64,000 bases of DNA from Thermococcus aggregans. Lineage in GTDB: Archaea > Methanobacteriota_B > Thermococci > Thermococcales > Thermococcaceae. The stretch covers positions 1,302,001 to 1,366,000 of the forward strand of contig NZ_CP099582.1 in the NCBI RefSeq assembly GCF_024022995.1. Direction: 5' to 3'. Position numbers and translations under genes: made by a program. Below, in pieces: positions 18,448-28,458 of the stretch; the first letter of the stretch is position 1, and each line of letters begins with the position of its first letter. The notes beneath the pieces were generated by a model that saw only the letters and a list, made by a program, of their open reading frames with translations, was not told the DNA's origin and searched no databases.

Positions 18448-19566
18448 TTACCAGAATTTCCCGTGTTCTTCTCTGGGAATTGGACACAGAACTATCCTTC
18501 TTGCCCACAAACAATCTCCACAGCTTGGTACGTTTCCCCAGCAGTCCATTTTTGAACCCTTGGCATAGTCACAAGCGTCAACTACTGGACAATCAGTGCA
18601 CGATGGGTAGAGAGAGTTTCTAACACTGAATCTAAACCATGTATATCCCCTGCTAGTCCATATTTCTTTCAAGGATTTTTCTTTTACATTGCCGAAAGAA
18701 TAAGCCTCGACTCTCTTCTGCCTTCCAAAGATGTATTCTGGATACGTGTGAAGGAATCGGTAACACGGGACAACTTCCCCGTCCCATCTAACTACCGCAA
18801 CGTTGTTTTCAACAAAATCGCAGTGTCTTTCGGTTCTAAGTTTAAATTCTGGCATTTTAACAAGAAATCCGCGGTATATTTGGGGATAAACCTTCAAGAG
18901 GATCTCGCTTATGTCAACGCTTCCGTCGTAGATTATGCTCTCTGCATGCTCTGGTGTAATTGGCATTAGATTCGAGAAAAGCAGGACATCTATGTTGAAC
19001 TGAGAAAGATACTTTACAAGCTCTGCCATTTGAGTGTAGTTCTCCTTTGTCAAAACTACCTCAACCCCGATGTGTGGAATCTCTGTCTTTTCTCTTCTCT
19101 TTATTTCGGCAAATTTTTTGAGCCGTTCAATGGTAACGCTTGGCATTATATGTCCCAATCTCATTGGCTGTGTTGGAATGGCATCTAGGGAAATATATAT
19201 CAAATCAACCCTAAGCTTTACAAGCTCCTCAATTAGCTCATCGGTAAGAAGAAACCCGTTTGTTGAAATGCCTACGGCATATCCTCTCCTTTTTACCTCT
19301 TTTACCATATCCATAAAACGGGGATGGACGAGAGGCTCGCCAATACCCCCAAAATACACCATCTTTAAGTTGGGAAACTCCTTCGCATCATCCAAAATTT
19401 TCAAGAAGAGGTCGTAGTCCATGTCCCCTTCTTCATCTTCCCAGTACTGTTTAAAACACATTTCACATCTAAGATTACAGCGGTTCGTTATTTCAAGGTA
19501 AAGGTATTTCATATCGGGAGCCTTGGGTATGAGAATCTTGGCATTGTCCCAGTGGAATTTGTGCAT
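18448..19566 (-). CDS. Radical SAM/SPASM protein of the tungsten oxidoreductase maturase type
   Basis: A 372-aa radical SAM enzyme: CNLRCEMC binds the SAM cluster, GGIGEPL and STNGFLL are the core strands, and the C-terminal part has many cysteines (C..C.DCPVVDAC, CWGNVPSCGDC) of a SPASM domain for auxiliary [4Fe-4S] centres. Proteins of this type are annotated as tungsten cofactor oxidoreductase radical SAM maturases and occur next to AOR-family genes. Here the start directly abuts the stop of the MoaD-like gene, and aor lies upstream in the same operon. The chemical step it performs is not established. Confidence 0.85.
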   Translation of the reverse strand: MHKFHWDNAKILIPKAPDMKYLYLEITNRCNLRCEMCFKQYWEDEEGDMDYDLFLKILDDAKEFPNLKMVYFGGIGEPLVHPRFMDMVKEVKRRGYAVGISTNGFLLTDELIEELVKLRVDLIYISLDAIPTQPMRLGHIMPSVTIERLKKFAEIKRREKTEIPHIGVEVVLTKENYTQMAELVKYLSQFNIDVLLFSNLMPITPEHAESIIYDGSVDISEILLKVYPQIYRGFLVKMPEFKLRTERHCDFVENNVAVVRWDGEVVPCYRFLHTYPEYIFGRQKRVEAYSFGNVKEKSLKEIWTSRGYTWFRFSVRNSLYPSCTDCPVVDACDYAKGSKMDCWGNVPSCGDCLWARRIVLCPIPREEHGKFW

Positions 19567-19815
19567 TTAACCGCCCCCAACAGGCGGGAATATGCTCACA
19601 ACGTCGTCGTCTTTGAGTTTGGTGTTAAGCTTCTCTAGATGTTCAATATTCTTCCCATTAACGAGGATAATGGCTCCTTTTTCAAGTTCTTTTTTCATTT
19701 CAGGATATTTGCTGTATAACTTTTCTAGTAGCTCTCCAACAGTGCTGGCCTGAACTTCCAGCTCGTTCTTTCCTATAATATTCTTTAAAGTAGCAAAAAC
19801 TTTCACTTTCACCAT
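19567..19815 (-). CDS. MoaD/ThiS-like ubiquitin-fold sulfur carrier
   Basis: An 82-aa beta-grasp protein ending VSIFPPVGGG. The C-terminal double glycine is the site adenylated and thiocarboxylated by E1-like enzymes in MoaD. MoaD supplies the dithiolene sulfurs of pyranopterin cofactors, and the location between aor and the radical SAM maturase suggests a tungstopterin-dedicated carrier. GGTGAG precedes ATG 19815. Confidence 0.9.
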   Translation of the reverse strand: MVKVKVFATLKNIIGKNELEVQASTVGELLEKLYSKYPEMKKELEKGAIILVNGKNIEHLEKLNTKLKDDDVVSIFPPVGGG

Positions 19816-19848
19816 TTTTACTCACCCAAAAATAAAATGGGAGAAGAG

Positions 19849-21669
19849 TCAATAATACTTGTCCAAGCCGAGCTCCTTAAGCTTCTCCTCGGTTGGATAT
19901 CCTTTCTCGTCCCAACCTCTAAGCTTGTAGTACTTTGGAAGTATTTCGTGAAGCCTTACGACGTGTCCTTTGTTTGGTCCTTCTGGCATTGGCTCTTCTA
20001 ATAAGCGCTTGGGTAGTGTGTCGTCCTTTTCTGGAACTAAGCCAGCTTTGAGGTTGAAGATTCTCTCAAGGTTCCATACTCTTTCTCCTGCCTTAAGCCA
20101 CTCATCAGTCGTAAGCTCAAAGCCTGTTGCTGCGTTTAACATCTCTGCATAGTCCTCAGCTCCAAGTGCAAAGCTTGTAAAGAGGCACAGTCCAGAGGAG
20201 TCTATGACTGCAGTTAAGTCTTGGAATATCTTAACCCACTTGGCCTTCTCCTCGCTTACATCGTGGGGGTCAAGTTTCACTGGAACGCCGAGGATTTCTG
20301 GGCTGATCATGTAACCCCTAACGTGACATCCACCTCTGTTTGATGTCGCATAGGTAACTGCATGCCCCTCTGCACCTCTGGGATCATATGCTGGAAGCTC
20401 CTGCTTCTTAACGCTCATTGAGTACTCTGGGTGTCCATAGCTCTCAGCCAAGCGGTAGCTTCCTTCTGCAAGCTTGTCACCAAAGCCTTCTCTCTTCGCA
20501 ATCTTCTCAATGTAATAGTGAAGAACTTCACTGTTACCAAACCTCAATGGTGGCGCATCTCCAAGCTCCTCCTGTTTTATGATGCCCTTCTCATAGAGCT
20601 CCATAGCTGCGGCGATTGTTGCGCCGGTTGAGATCGTGTCAAGACCGAAGTCGTCACAGAGGTGATTTGCAATTACTATGCTTGCCAGGTCGTTTATGCC
20701 ACAGTCTGCACCGAGCGCCCATATGCTTTCATATTCGGGCCCCTCGGTAATTCCTACGGCTGGGTGGTATGTGACTCTTCCACAGCCGATTGGACAGGCA
20801 AAGCATGGTTGGTTTCTTACCAAGTACTTTGCAGCCAGAGCCTCACCGCTCTGCTCGTGGGCATATTTGAATACTCCAGTTTGGAAGTTGTACGTTGGGT
20901 AAAGGCCGTTTTCGTTGATTATGTTAACCAGAACTGCGGTTCCATACTGTGGAAGTCCTCCACCAGTAATTGGATTCTCCTTTATCTTCTTTATCTTCTC
21001 CTTAACTACGCTCATGAACTTTTCTTTGTCGGCAAGTTCAACTTGTCTTTTTGTTCCCTTAACTACGACAGCCTTCAAGTTCTTGCTTCCCATCACTGCA
21101 CCTACTCCACTTCTTCCAGCTGCTCTGTGCTTGTCGTTCATTATGTTGGCGAATCTAACCAATTTTTCTCCCGCAGGACCTATACAGGCAACTCTTGCAT
21201 TCTTGTCACCAAACTCCTCGAGAAGCTTGTCGGTAGTTTCTCCAACTCTCTTACCCCATAAGTGAGAAGCGTCCTTAATTTCTACGTCTTCGTCTTTTAT
21301 GCTTATGTATACTGGGTGGTCTGCTTTTCCTTCGATAATGAGCATATCATAGCCCGCATACTTAAGTTCTGGCCCAAAGAAGCCGCCTGAGTTGCTTGAG
21401 GCTATAAATCCTGTTAGTGGAGACTTTGTGATTACCATGTATCTGCCGCCTGTTGGGGCAGTTGTTCCGGTCAAAGGTCCGGTAGCGAAGATTAATTTGT
21501 TGTCCGGACTGAATGGGTCAACTTTTGGGTCTATTTCTTCCAAAAGAATCTTTGATGCAAGACCTCTGCCACCGATAAAGTTCTTTGCATCTTCTTCCTT
21601 AAGTTCTTCCACCTTTATTTCTCCTGTTGTTAAGTTCACTCTCAATATTTTTCCCATGTACCCAAACAT
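19849..21669 (-). CDS. aor: Tungsten-containing aldehyde:ferredoxin oxidoreductase
   Basis: A 606-aa enzyme that oxidises aldehydes to acids with ferredoxin, using a tungsto-bispterin and one [4Fe-4S] cluster. The cluster ligands CFACPIGC are near residue 290 and the fourth cysteine is in SSGLCLF near 497. Pterin-binding signatures [23 protein letters not shown] and [13 protein letters not shown] are present. Length and sequence follow P. furiosus AOR (605 aa) closely. ATG 21669 has GAGGTG eight nt upstream; a 27-residue upstream extension is hydrophobic nonsense covering the promoter. It heads the aor-moaD-rSAM operon. Confidence 0.96.
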   Translation of the reverse strand: MFGYMGKILRVNLTTGEIKVEELKEEDAKNFIGGRGLASKILLEEIDPKVDPFSPDNKLIFATGPLTGTTAPTGGRYMVITKSPLTGFIASSNSGGFFGPELKYAGYDMLIIEGKADHPVYISIKDEDVEIKDASHLWGKRVGETTDKLLEEFGDKNARVACIGPAGEKLVRFANIMNDKHRAAGRSGVGAVMGSKNLKAVVVKGTKRQVELADKEKFMSVVKEKIKKIKENPITGGGLPQYGTAVLVNIINENGLYPTYNFQTGVFKYAHEQSGEALAAKYLVRNQPCFACPIGCGRVTYHPAVGITEGPEYESIWALGADCGINDLASIVIANHLCDDFGLDTISTGATIAAAMELYEKGIIKQEELGDAPPLRFGNSEVLHYYIEKIAKREGFGDKLAEGSYRLAESYGHPEYSMSVKKQELPAYDPRGAEGHAVTYATSNRGGCHVRGYMISPEILGVPVKLDPHDVSEEKAKWVKIFQDLTAVIDSSGLCLFTSFALGAEDYAEMLNAATGFELTTDEWLKAGERVWNLERIFNLKAGLVPEKDDTLPKRLLEEPMPEGPNKGHVVRLHEILPKYYKLRGWDEKGYPTEEKLKELGLDKYY

Positions 21670-21692
21670 AAAGCAACACCTCAAACAAATGT

Positions 21693-21705
21693 CAATATAT
21701 AATTG
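21693..21705 (-). promoter_or_regulatory. TATA box of the aor operon
   Basis: Minus strand AATTATATATTG lies about 25-35 nt upstream of the aor start codon with no competing gene. Confidence 0.6.
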
Positions 21706-21846
21706 CACTTTTTTGATTATAAAACTTGACGAAAACAAAACAATTTTCAAAAGAGGAGAATGTTAAACAATAATATTCACACGGAGGATGTAAATATTGA
21801 ATAAACTTTTATCATGAACCTTTGCCAATGAATATGTGTTCACTAG

Positions 21847-23124
21847 CTATGAGTTTCTACTTTTTCGCACCAAATGTACTGTAGCGAAAACTCTAACGTG
21901 GGTTACCACTGCCAGTATGATAAAAATCCATTCTATTTTTCCTATCAGACAAAGAACCATCGTTATGAATGTCCTTTCATCCCTCTTTCCGAAAAGATAT
22001 TTCATTTGGGGAACCGCTTTATATATGTCAACAGAATATTCACCTTTGTAACGCTCTGTTGAGTAGCTTACCATGGCGGATCCGAAGAGAGCCAGGGATA
22101 CTATTGCCCACTCCCATATGTCCGGATTTAAATGGAGGGCAAGTGCCAACAGCACGAAAAAGTCGATGTAGCGGTCTAAAATAGAATCGAAATATCCTCC
22201 AAACTTGCTTGTTTTCATCGCAGCCCTCGCTATCTCTCCATCGACTCCGTCGAGAATTGAATTCAGCTGATACAACACTCCACCGAGAGAAGGGCTAAAG
22301 AAAGCGACAACAGCCGCAACTATACCCACGACAAAGGAGAGTATCGTCATGTGAATCGGTTCAACATAATCAACGAGAATTTCACTAATCTTTGTGGATA
22401 TCTTCCTGTTTAAATACCTCGATACAATTCCATCCCCACTACCTTTTACGGCATTTTTTATCAAGAATTTCTTGGCTTTTTTGATGTCTTCCGGCGTGTC
22501 AATATCCATCCAGAAGAGACCGCTTACCTCACTTACTTCCAATTGTGCTTCTTTAACGATTTCAGACAATTCCAAACTATCTTTTTCTTGAAGTAGTTTT
22601 TCGATGACATTAAATATTTCCGCTTCGAGGACAAAGAATCCAGTGTCCAAGGCGTCATATTCTTTTAGGTTCTTTCCAATGTCCTTTACCCTTCCGTTTT
22701 CTATTTTTACTTTTGTGGCTTCTTCTTTATCTGTGAACTTCCCTTCCCTATCAACAATGAGCCCCTTACCTTTCAGGGCCTCTCTGATAAACGCCTCTTC
22801 ATAGATATGGTCGCTCATTACTAAAACGAACTTCTCCGAAACATACGGACGAGCAAGATAGAGGCTGTAACCATTTCCCTTCTCAGGGGAATTGTTGATC
22901 ACAAGCTGATATCTGAAGTTGTTTTTCTTTAGAAACTCTTCAAACTTATCTTTGTATAGCGGATTAGTAACGATCACAAACTCCTCAATTCCTTCGTTCT
23001 CAAGAGTTTTCATAGTTCTGTAAAGTATTTCCCGCCCTGCAACCTTTATTAGTCCTTTCGGGGTTTTACTGCTGAGTTTCCCCATCCGAGTTCCTAACCC
23101 GGCCGCTAAAATTACCGCCTTCAT
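21847..23124 (-). CDS. Bifunctional inositol-1-phosphate cytidylyltransferase / di-myo-inositol-phosphate-phosphate synthase
   Basis: A 425-aa two-domain enzyme. Residues 1-230 form a nucleotidyltransferase (VILAAGLGTRMG...TPKGL, then MSDHIY). Residues 240-425 form a CDP-alcohol phosphatidyltransferase with the signature D-G-(x)2-A-R...G-(x)3-D-(x)3-D seen in DGEIARAAMKTSKFGGYF followed by DSILD, plus transmembrane helices. This fusion (IPCT/DIPPS) makes di-myo-inositol-1,3'-phosphate, the heat-stress osmolyte of Thermococcales and Archaeoglobus. The partner inositol-phosphate synthase gene is not in this window. Confidence 0.92.
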   Translation of the reverse strand: MKAVILAAGLGTRMGKLSSKTPKGLIKVAGREILYRTMKTLENEGIEEFVIVTNPLYKDKFEEFLKKNNFRYQLVINNSPEKGNGYSLYLARPYVSEKFVLVMSDHIYEEAFIREALKGKGLIVDREGKFTDKEEATKVKIENGRVKDIGKNLKEYDALDTGFFVLEAEIFNVIEKLLQEKDSLELSEIVKEAQLEVSEVSGLFWMDIDTPEDIKKAKKFLIKNAVKGSGDGIVSRYLNRKISTKISEILVDYVEPIHMTILSFVVGIVAAVVAFFSPSLGGVLYQLNSILDGVDGEIARAAMKTSKFGGYFDSILDRYIDFFVLLALALHLNPDIWEWAIVSLALFGSAMVSYSTERYKGEYSVDIYKAVPQMKYLFGKRDERTFITMVLCLIGKIEWIFIILAVVTHVRVFATVHLVRKSRNS

Positions 23125-23256
23125 CTTGCATCCTTAGTGTCGTTATTTTTTGTTTTCTAAAAGTTTTTGGTATTTTTCAAGCAGGTTTTTGCGTTAAGAT
23201 GTACATCGAAAGAATTAAAAGCATCACATAGGTTTAATATCTACAGGTGAACAACA

Positions 23257-24759
23257 ATGGCTGAGGAAATATTTCAAAACGATACCATAAAACAAATTTT
23301 GGGCCACTATAGGAAGATATGGGCAATTGGACATGCTCAGAGTGTTCTTGGGTGGGATATGGAAGTAAATATGCCCAAAATGGGGATAACAGAAAGAAGC
23401 ACCGCCCAAGGAGAACTTTCAGTTTTATCCCACAACTTTATGCTGGAACCAAAGTTCGTTGAGCTGGTAGAGAAGGCAGCAGGAGAAGAGCTGAACGATT
23501 ACGAGAGAGGAGTCGTCAGAGTACTACAAAGGGAAATAAAAATAGCAAAGGCGTTCCCACCGGAGTTCGTTAGGGAGCTAAGCGAGGTCAGGAGCAAGGC
23601 AACCATGGCGTGGGCTGAAGCAAAAGAAAAGGACGATTTCAAGAAGTTTGAACCTTGGTTAGATAGAATAATAGAGCTCTCAAAGAAGGCAGCAGAGTAC
23701 CTCGGATACGACGAATACCCATACGATGCCCTTCTCGATCTCTATGAAGAGGGCCTAAGAACAAGGGACTTAGAGCCAATATTTGGAAAGCTGGAGAAAG
23801 AGCTGAAACCAATTCTTGATAAAATACTCGAAGAAGGCAATGTTCCTAGAGAACACCCCTTAGAGAAAGAAGAATACGACATTGAAGCCATGAAAAAGGT
23901 CAACTTGAAGGTCCTTGAGCTTCTGGGATACCCCTTGAGAACAAGAGGACGCTTGGATGTTTCACCGCACCCGTTCACTACAGGGTTCGGAATACACGAT
24001 GTGAGAATTACAACGCGCTACGAGGGCTTTGACTTCAGAAGAACTCTCTTAGCAGTAGTTCACGAATTCGGTCACGCACTGTATGAGCTCCAGGTAGATG
24101 AGAGGTTCATGTTCTCCCCAATAGCTGGCGGCGTTTCCCTTGGAATCCACGAAAGCCAGAGCAGATTCTGGGAGAACATCATCGGAAGAACCAGAGAATT
24201 CGCGAGACTAATTTATCCGATCCTCAAGGAAAACCTTCCATTTATGTCAAAATATACAGAGGAAGACCTTTACAGCTACTTCAACATAGTTAGGCCAGAT
24301 TTCATAAGGGTAGAGGCCGATGAAGTAACCTACAACATGCACATTATCTTGAGATACAAACTTGAGAAGCTCATGGTAAACGAAGATGTCAAAGCCAGTG
24401 AACTCCCAGAGCTCTGGAACGACGAGATGGAGAGGCTTTTGGGCATAAGACCAAAGAACTACAAAGAGGGAATCCTCCAAGACATCCACTGGGCTCATGG
24501 AACAGTCGGTTACTTCCCCACTTACAGCCTCGGGACACTCTTAGCGACACAAATTAGAAGCTACATCCTTAAGGACATCCCGGACTTCTACGAAAAAGTT
24601 GCAAACGGAGAATTCGCTCCAATAAGGGAGTGGTTAAGGGAGAAAGTGCACAAGTACGGAAGCGTGTATCCACCAAAGGAGCTATTGGAGAGGAGCTTCG
24701 GAGAGGGTATAAACCCAGAGTACTTCATAAGCTACATAAAGGAAAAATATCTAGGCTGA
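23257..24759 (+). CDS. M32-family metallocarboxypeptidase (carboxypeptidase Taq type)
   Basis: A 500-aa cytosolic carboxypeptidase with the zinc motif HEFGH near residue 269, the third ligand in HESQSRFWEN and a further family motif RPDFIRVEADEVTY. It matches P. furiosus carboxypeptidase (499 aa) along its length and removes C-terminal residues with broad specificity, feeding peptide fermentation. GGTGA precedes ATG 23257. The end overlaps the convergent ASCH gene by 9 nt. Confidence 0.95.
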   Translation: MAEEIFQNDTIKQILGHYRKIWAIGHAQSVLGWDMEVNMPKMGITERSTAQGELSVLSHNFMLEPKFVELVEKAAGEELNDYERGVVRVLQREIKIAKAFPPEFVRELSEVRSKATMAWAEAKEKDDFKKFEPWLDRIIELSKKAAEYLGYDEYPYDALLDLYEEGLRTRDLEPIFGKLEKELKPILDKILEEGNVPREHPLEKEEYDIEAMKKVNLKVLELLGYPLRTRGRLDVSPHPFTTGFGIHDVRITTRYEGFDFRRTLLAVVHEFGHALYELQVDERFMFSPIAGGVSLGIHESQSRFWENIIGRTREFARLIYPILKENLPFMSKYTEEDLYSYFNIVRPDFIRVEADEVTYNMHIILRYKLEKLMVNEDVKASELPELWNDEMERLLGIRPKNYKEGILQDIHWAHGTVGYFPTYSLGTLLATQIRSYILKDIPDFYEKVANGEFAPIREWLREKVHKYGSVYPPKELLERSFGEGINPEYFISYIKEKYLG

Positions 24760-25092
24760 GTCCTCGTCAGCTATTGGCTCAACTTCGATTGCAACGACTC
24801 CATATTTCTTTTCTTCTTCTTCACTGTAAAACTTCCTGTAGACTTGGACTCCTTCCTCTATGCTCTTTACGTTTGGGAGAACCCTTTCCAGCCCTTCTTT
24901 TTCGAGCATTTCTCTGAATGAAGAATAAACCCTCAAAGCCTTTACCCTCACCTTTAAACGTCCCTCAAAGTTTATTATGTCTCCCGGCTTTATCTGCCTT
25001 CGCTTTTCGTCGTATAGTCTCCCTTCAATCTTCTTCTTGCCCTCTTTTATCAGCTTCAGGTATTCCTCTTGGAGCCCCATTTCCCACTCCAT
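24751..25092 (-). CDS. ASCH-domain protein
   Basis: A 113-aa PUA-related protein. The ASCH signature is visible as LIKEGKKKIEGRLYDEKRR followed by IKPGDIINF. ASCH proteins bind RNA or act as small nucleases or amidohydrolases; the function of this archaeal clade is not established. AGGTGAT sits just before ATG 25092; other ATGs three codons upstream or four downstream are possible. It is 13 nt downstream of no gene in the same frame but shares direction with the upstream FAD oxidoreductase, whose stop-side is at 25106, so the two could be divergent in expression only by readthrough. Confidence 0.8.
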   Translation of the reverse strand: MEWEMGLQEEYLKLIKEGKKKIEGRLYDEKRRQIKPGDIINFEGRLKVRVKALRVYSSFREMLEKEGLERVLPNVKSIEEGVQVYRKFYSEEEEKKYGVVAIEVEPIADEDSA

Positions 25093-25105
25093 TTGCATCA
25101 CCTTT

Positions 25106-26221
25106 TCACACCAAGTACCTTAACAGCATTGGAGTAATTCTCAAGGCTTTCGCAAGCAGTCGTGGTTGCTTCACAAGAGCAGTTATCGTTTTTCTATGGT
25201 CGTCGAAATCAGCGTAATTCTCTATCACGTCTATTGCTTCCTTGCTTGAGAGTATCTCAAAAAGTTTCTCTATCTTTTCCTGGTCAAGGGCTTTGAAGAG
25301 CCTTCTAACCCTCAGCCCAAAGGCTATCTGCTTCTTTATATCTCCACAGAGTTTTTCGTAAATGCTCAGGTCGTTCTTTCTTATAGCGTGCCTAAGTGCA
25401 TGAGCACAGAGCATTCCATAGACGATACCACCGGCTGTTAAGGGCTTTATTTGCAAAGCGGCATCTCCGAGGAGTGCAACGTTTCCCTTTACCCACGGCT
25501 TTCTAAACCCAAGACCTACGTTTCCAGCTTTTATCTCAATTATCTTCGTTTCATTGAGAAGCTTCAATCTCAGAAACCTCATGAGAACATCGTAGCTCCC
25601 AAAAGTCCCTATCCTTGCGAGGGATTCATTCACCGGAGCAACCCACATAAAGAACTCATCGTTGATGTCTTTATTTACCCACACTTCAACGAAGTCTTTT
25701 CTCGGGAACTCTCCCACCACTTCAACTTCATAACCGCTTAGAAACTCCGCTTCCGTTTTTGCCCCAATTTCTTGGGCAACTTTGCTTGACACCCCATCAG
25801 CCCCTACGTAGAAATCTGCTTCTATCTCAAATCTCTCGTTAAACCTCTGCACAAGGGCTTTCCCGTTTTTAAACCCCAGAAACTTAGTCCCCATGTAGTA
25901 TTCGGCACCTTTTTTAATTGCCCTCTCTGCGAGGGATTTTTCGAGGACTTTTCTATCAACAATATAAGCTTGCGGTGTTTTTCTTTTTATCTCAAAGCTC
26001 TGGATTCGGGAATAAAATACTGCCCCGGTGAACTCGTTAAGAATGGCCTCTCTGGGAAGATTGAGCTTTTCATAGCTTTCTGCTCCAATTATTCCGGTAC
26101 ACGCCTTACCCCCAAAAGAGGTCTTTGCTTCAATTAATGCAATATTAAACTCGCCCGCGAGAAGATCTGCAAGATAATTTCCCACCGGGCCTCCACCTAT
26201 TATCGCAACATCATACTTCAT
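25106..26221 (-). CDS. FAD-dependent oxidoreductase, geranylgeranyl reductase family
   Basis: A 371-aa flavoprotein: the FAD-binding VAIIGGGPVGNYLADLLA opens the protein, CTGIIG replaces the usual PxxCxxG substrate-side motif, and VALLGDAALQIKPLTAGGI is the second FAD motif. It is a paralog of the reductase at 3.0-4.2 kb, and its substrate may be another isoprenoid. The ATG at 26221 has GGTGA eight nt upstream. The ASCH gene follows 13 nt downstream on the same strand and is probably cotranscribed. Confidence 0.85.
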   Translation of the reverse strand: MKYDVAIIGGGPVGNYLADLLAGEFNIALIEAKTSFGGKACTGIIGAESYEKLNLPREAILNEFTGAVFYSRIQSFEIKRKTPQAYIVDRKVLEKSLAERAIKKGAEYYMGTKFLGFKNGKALVQRFNERFEIEADFYVGADGVSSKVAQEIGAKTEAEFLSGYEVEVVGEFPRKDFVEVWVNKDINDEFFMWVAPVNESLARIGTFGSYDVLMRFLRLKLLNETKIIEIKAGNVGLGFRKPWVKGNVALLGDAALQIKPLTAGGIVYGMLCAHALRHAIRKNDLSIYEKLCGDIKKQIAFGLRVRRLFKALDQEKIEKLFEILSSKEAIDVIENYADFDDHRKTITALVKQPRLLAKALRITPMLLRYLV

Positions 26222-26285
26222 GAACTTCACCAAGAGGGTGTAACCTTTAAATCCTAATTAAACTTTAGCCTTTTTGGTGATTTAA

Positions 26286-26888
26286 ATGAGAGTTTTGGTC
26301 ACAGGTTTTGAGCCATTTGGAGGGGAGAAAATAAACCCCTCTTGGGAAGCCGTTAAAGAGCTCCCCGAAGAAATTGAAGGTGCAGAGATCGTAAAACACG
26401 AACTTCCAGTGAGCTTTAAGAAAGTCAGAGAAATGCTGCCCGCACTTATAGACGATGTTAAGCCAGATGTCGTAATTCTCACGGGCCAGGCTGGTGGAAG
26501 GGCAAACATAACCGTTGAAAGGGTCGCGATAAATGTAATGGACGCAAGGATGGAAGACAACGAAGGCTATAAGCCAGAGGACGAGCCAATCTTCGAAAAC
26601 GCTCCAGCAGCATATTTTGCCACGATACCTATAAAGAGGATTGTAAAAGCCTTGAGAGAAAACAGAATCCCCGCTATGGTGTCCAACACTGCCGGAACTT
26701 ATGTATGCAACACCGCCATGTATACGGCTCTGCACCATATTTCCTCAAACGGACTAAAGGCAAAAGCTGGCTTTATACACGTTCCCTACATCCCAGAGCA
26801 GGTCTTAGAAAAGCCACAGCCCTCGATGAGCCTTGAAATGATTAGAAAGGCAATAGAGATAGCAATAAAAGAAAGCCTAAAAGACTAG
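26286..26888 (+). CDS. pcp: Pyroglutamyl peptidase I (pyrrolidone-carboxylate peptidase, C15)
   Basis: A 200-aa cysteine peptidase that removes N-terminal pyroglutamate. The start [19 protein letters not shown] is diagnostic; the catalytic cysteine lies in [13 protein letters not shown] and the histidine in [11 protein letters not shown], with the glutamate in the middle region. The length agrees with Pyrococcus and Thermococcus enzymes. Transcription is divergent from the FAD oxidoreductase across a 64-bp gap; the stop overlaps that of the convergent proS. Confidence 0.96.
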   Translation: MRVLVTGFEPFGGEKINPSWEAVKELPEEIEGAEIVKHELPVSFKKVREMLPALIDDVKPDVVILTGQAGGRANITVERVAINVMDARMEDNEGYKPEDEPIFENAPAAYFATIPIKRIVKALRENRIPAMVSNTAGTYVCNTAMYTALHHISSNGLKAKAGFIHVPYIPEQVLEKPQPSMSLEMIRKAIEIAIKESLKD

Positions 26889-28351
26889 TAAGTCCTTGCA
26901 AACCTTGCTATATATTTTGCTTCTTTTCCACAGTGGGCGCACTTCTTTCCTTCAACCTTTGCCATCTCTTCTGGGTACGGTATTCCGAGCATGCTGGCAT
27001 CAAGGATTTCCTCCATTTCAACACCACAGCTCTCTTCGCCACACCATGGAAGCTCGACTACGCCTCTTCTGTCTTCAAAGAGCTGCTTCGCTTCTTCTAT
27101 TGTGTCTACTCTCTTTATGTGGCTCTCCATGAATTCCTTTGCCCTAGCGTAGAGGTTCTCCATTATTGTGTCAAGGGTCTTTCTGACCTCCTCAACGATT
27201 TTCTCCCTTTCGACGCTGAACTTTTCGAAGGTGTCCCTTCTTGCCAGCACTGCCTTGTTTTCTTCAACATCCCTTGGCCCTACTTCAATTCTCAGTGGGA
27301 CACCCTTAATCTCCCAGTCGTAGAACTTTCTTCCGGGTCTTATGTCCTCTCTGTCATCTACGTGAACTCTAATGCCTGCCGTCTTGAGCTCCTCAGCAAG
27401 CTCCTTGGCATAAGCACTGACATCGTAGGGAGAGTCTTTCTTCGGGATGGGGACTATCACTACCTGAATTGGTGCTATCGTTGGGGGCAGTACAAGACCG
27501 TTGTCGTCTCCGTGTATGGCCATAACTGCCGCCAGTAGCCTCTCGCTCATTCCAAAGGTAGTCTGGTGGACATAATCGTGAGTCCCATCTTCCTTTTCAA
27601 AGGTTATCTCGTAAGCCTTTGCAAAGTTCTGCTTGTAGTTGTGCATCGTTCCAATCTGCAAAGTCCTTCCGTCGGGCATTATTACCTCTGCACCAAGGGA
27701 ATAGAATGCTCCCGGGAATTTGTCCCAGTCAGGCCTTTTTGAGATTATGTAGGGCAAGGCGAGTTTTTTGGCAAGGTTGTCGAATATTTCGAGGTCTTCT
27801 TTTATTTGCCTCTCAGCGTCTTCAAAGCTTTCATGGGCTGTGTGGGCCTCAAAGAACCTGCTTATCTCCCTTACTCTAATTAAAGGTCTTGTGTGCTTTG
27901 TCTCGTATCTGTAAACGTTAACTATCTGATAAACCTTGAAGGGAAGGTTTGCATGAGATCTTATCCAGAGGTTAAACATGGGATACATTGCAGTCTCGCT
28001 AGTTGGTCTCAAAATAAGTCTTACATCCAGAGGCCTCTCACCAGCATGAGTAACCCACAAAACCTCTCCATGGAATCCCGCTATATGTTCAGCCTCTTTC
28101 TCAAACTCCGTCTCGGGGATTAGAGCGGGGAAGAGCACTTCATCATGCCCAGTTCTTCTCATCTCTTCATGTATGAAATTCTCGATATTCCTCATGATTT
28201 TAAGACCGTAGGGCAACCAGACGTTCATTCCCTTTACTGGATATCTCTTATCCTGTATTCCAGCGAGTTCTATCATTTCATTGTACCATTCGCTGAACTC
28301 GTTCGACCACTTTTCTCTCTTCACTTTTGGTCTATTGTTACTGTTACTCAT
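26885..28351 (-). CDS. proS: Prolyl-tRNA synthetase (archaeal/eukaryotic type)
   Basis: Class II synthetase of 488 aa without the bacterial editing insertion. The start region [20 protein letters not shown], motif 2 around [15 protein letters not shown] and [21 protein letters not shown], an HGVH-type anticodon-binding domain, and a C-terminal zinc domain (CGEESCG...CAHCG, ending in RTY) are all of the archaeal type. It charges tRNA-Pro. The gene is convergent with pcp. Confidence 0.97.
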   Translation of the reverse strand: MSNSNNRPKVKREKWSNEFSEWYNEMIELAGIQDKRYPVKGMNVWLPYGLKIMRNIENFIHEEMRRTGHDEVLFPALIPETEFEKEAEHIAGFHGEVLWVTHAGERPLDVRLILRPTSETAMYPMFNLWIRSHANLPFKVYQIVNVYRYETKHTRPLIRVREISRFFEAHTAHESFEDAERQIKEDLEIFDNLAKKLALPYIISKRPDWDKFPGAFYSLGAEVIMPDGRTLQIGTMHNYKQNFAKAYEITFEKEDGTHDYVHQTTFGMSERLLAAVMAIHGDDNGLVLPPTIAPIQVVIVPIPKKDSPYDVSAYAKELAEELKTAGIRVHVDDREDIRPGRKFYDWEIKGVPLRIEVGPRDVEENKAVLARRDTFEKFSVEREKIVEEVRKTLDTIMENLYARAKEFMESHIKRVDTIEEAKQLFEDRRGVVELPWCGEESCGVEMEEILDASMLGIPYPEEMAKVEGKKCAHCGKEAKYIARFARTY

Positions 28352-28458
28352 AAACTCATCACCTATCCCTTAAAAATGACCAACGTTTTTTAATCTTTCG
28401 CAGATTTCTCAAAAAGTTTTATTAACATGTTTTGATGAGTGTCTTAGCGGTGAATAAA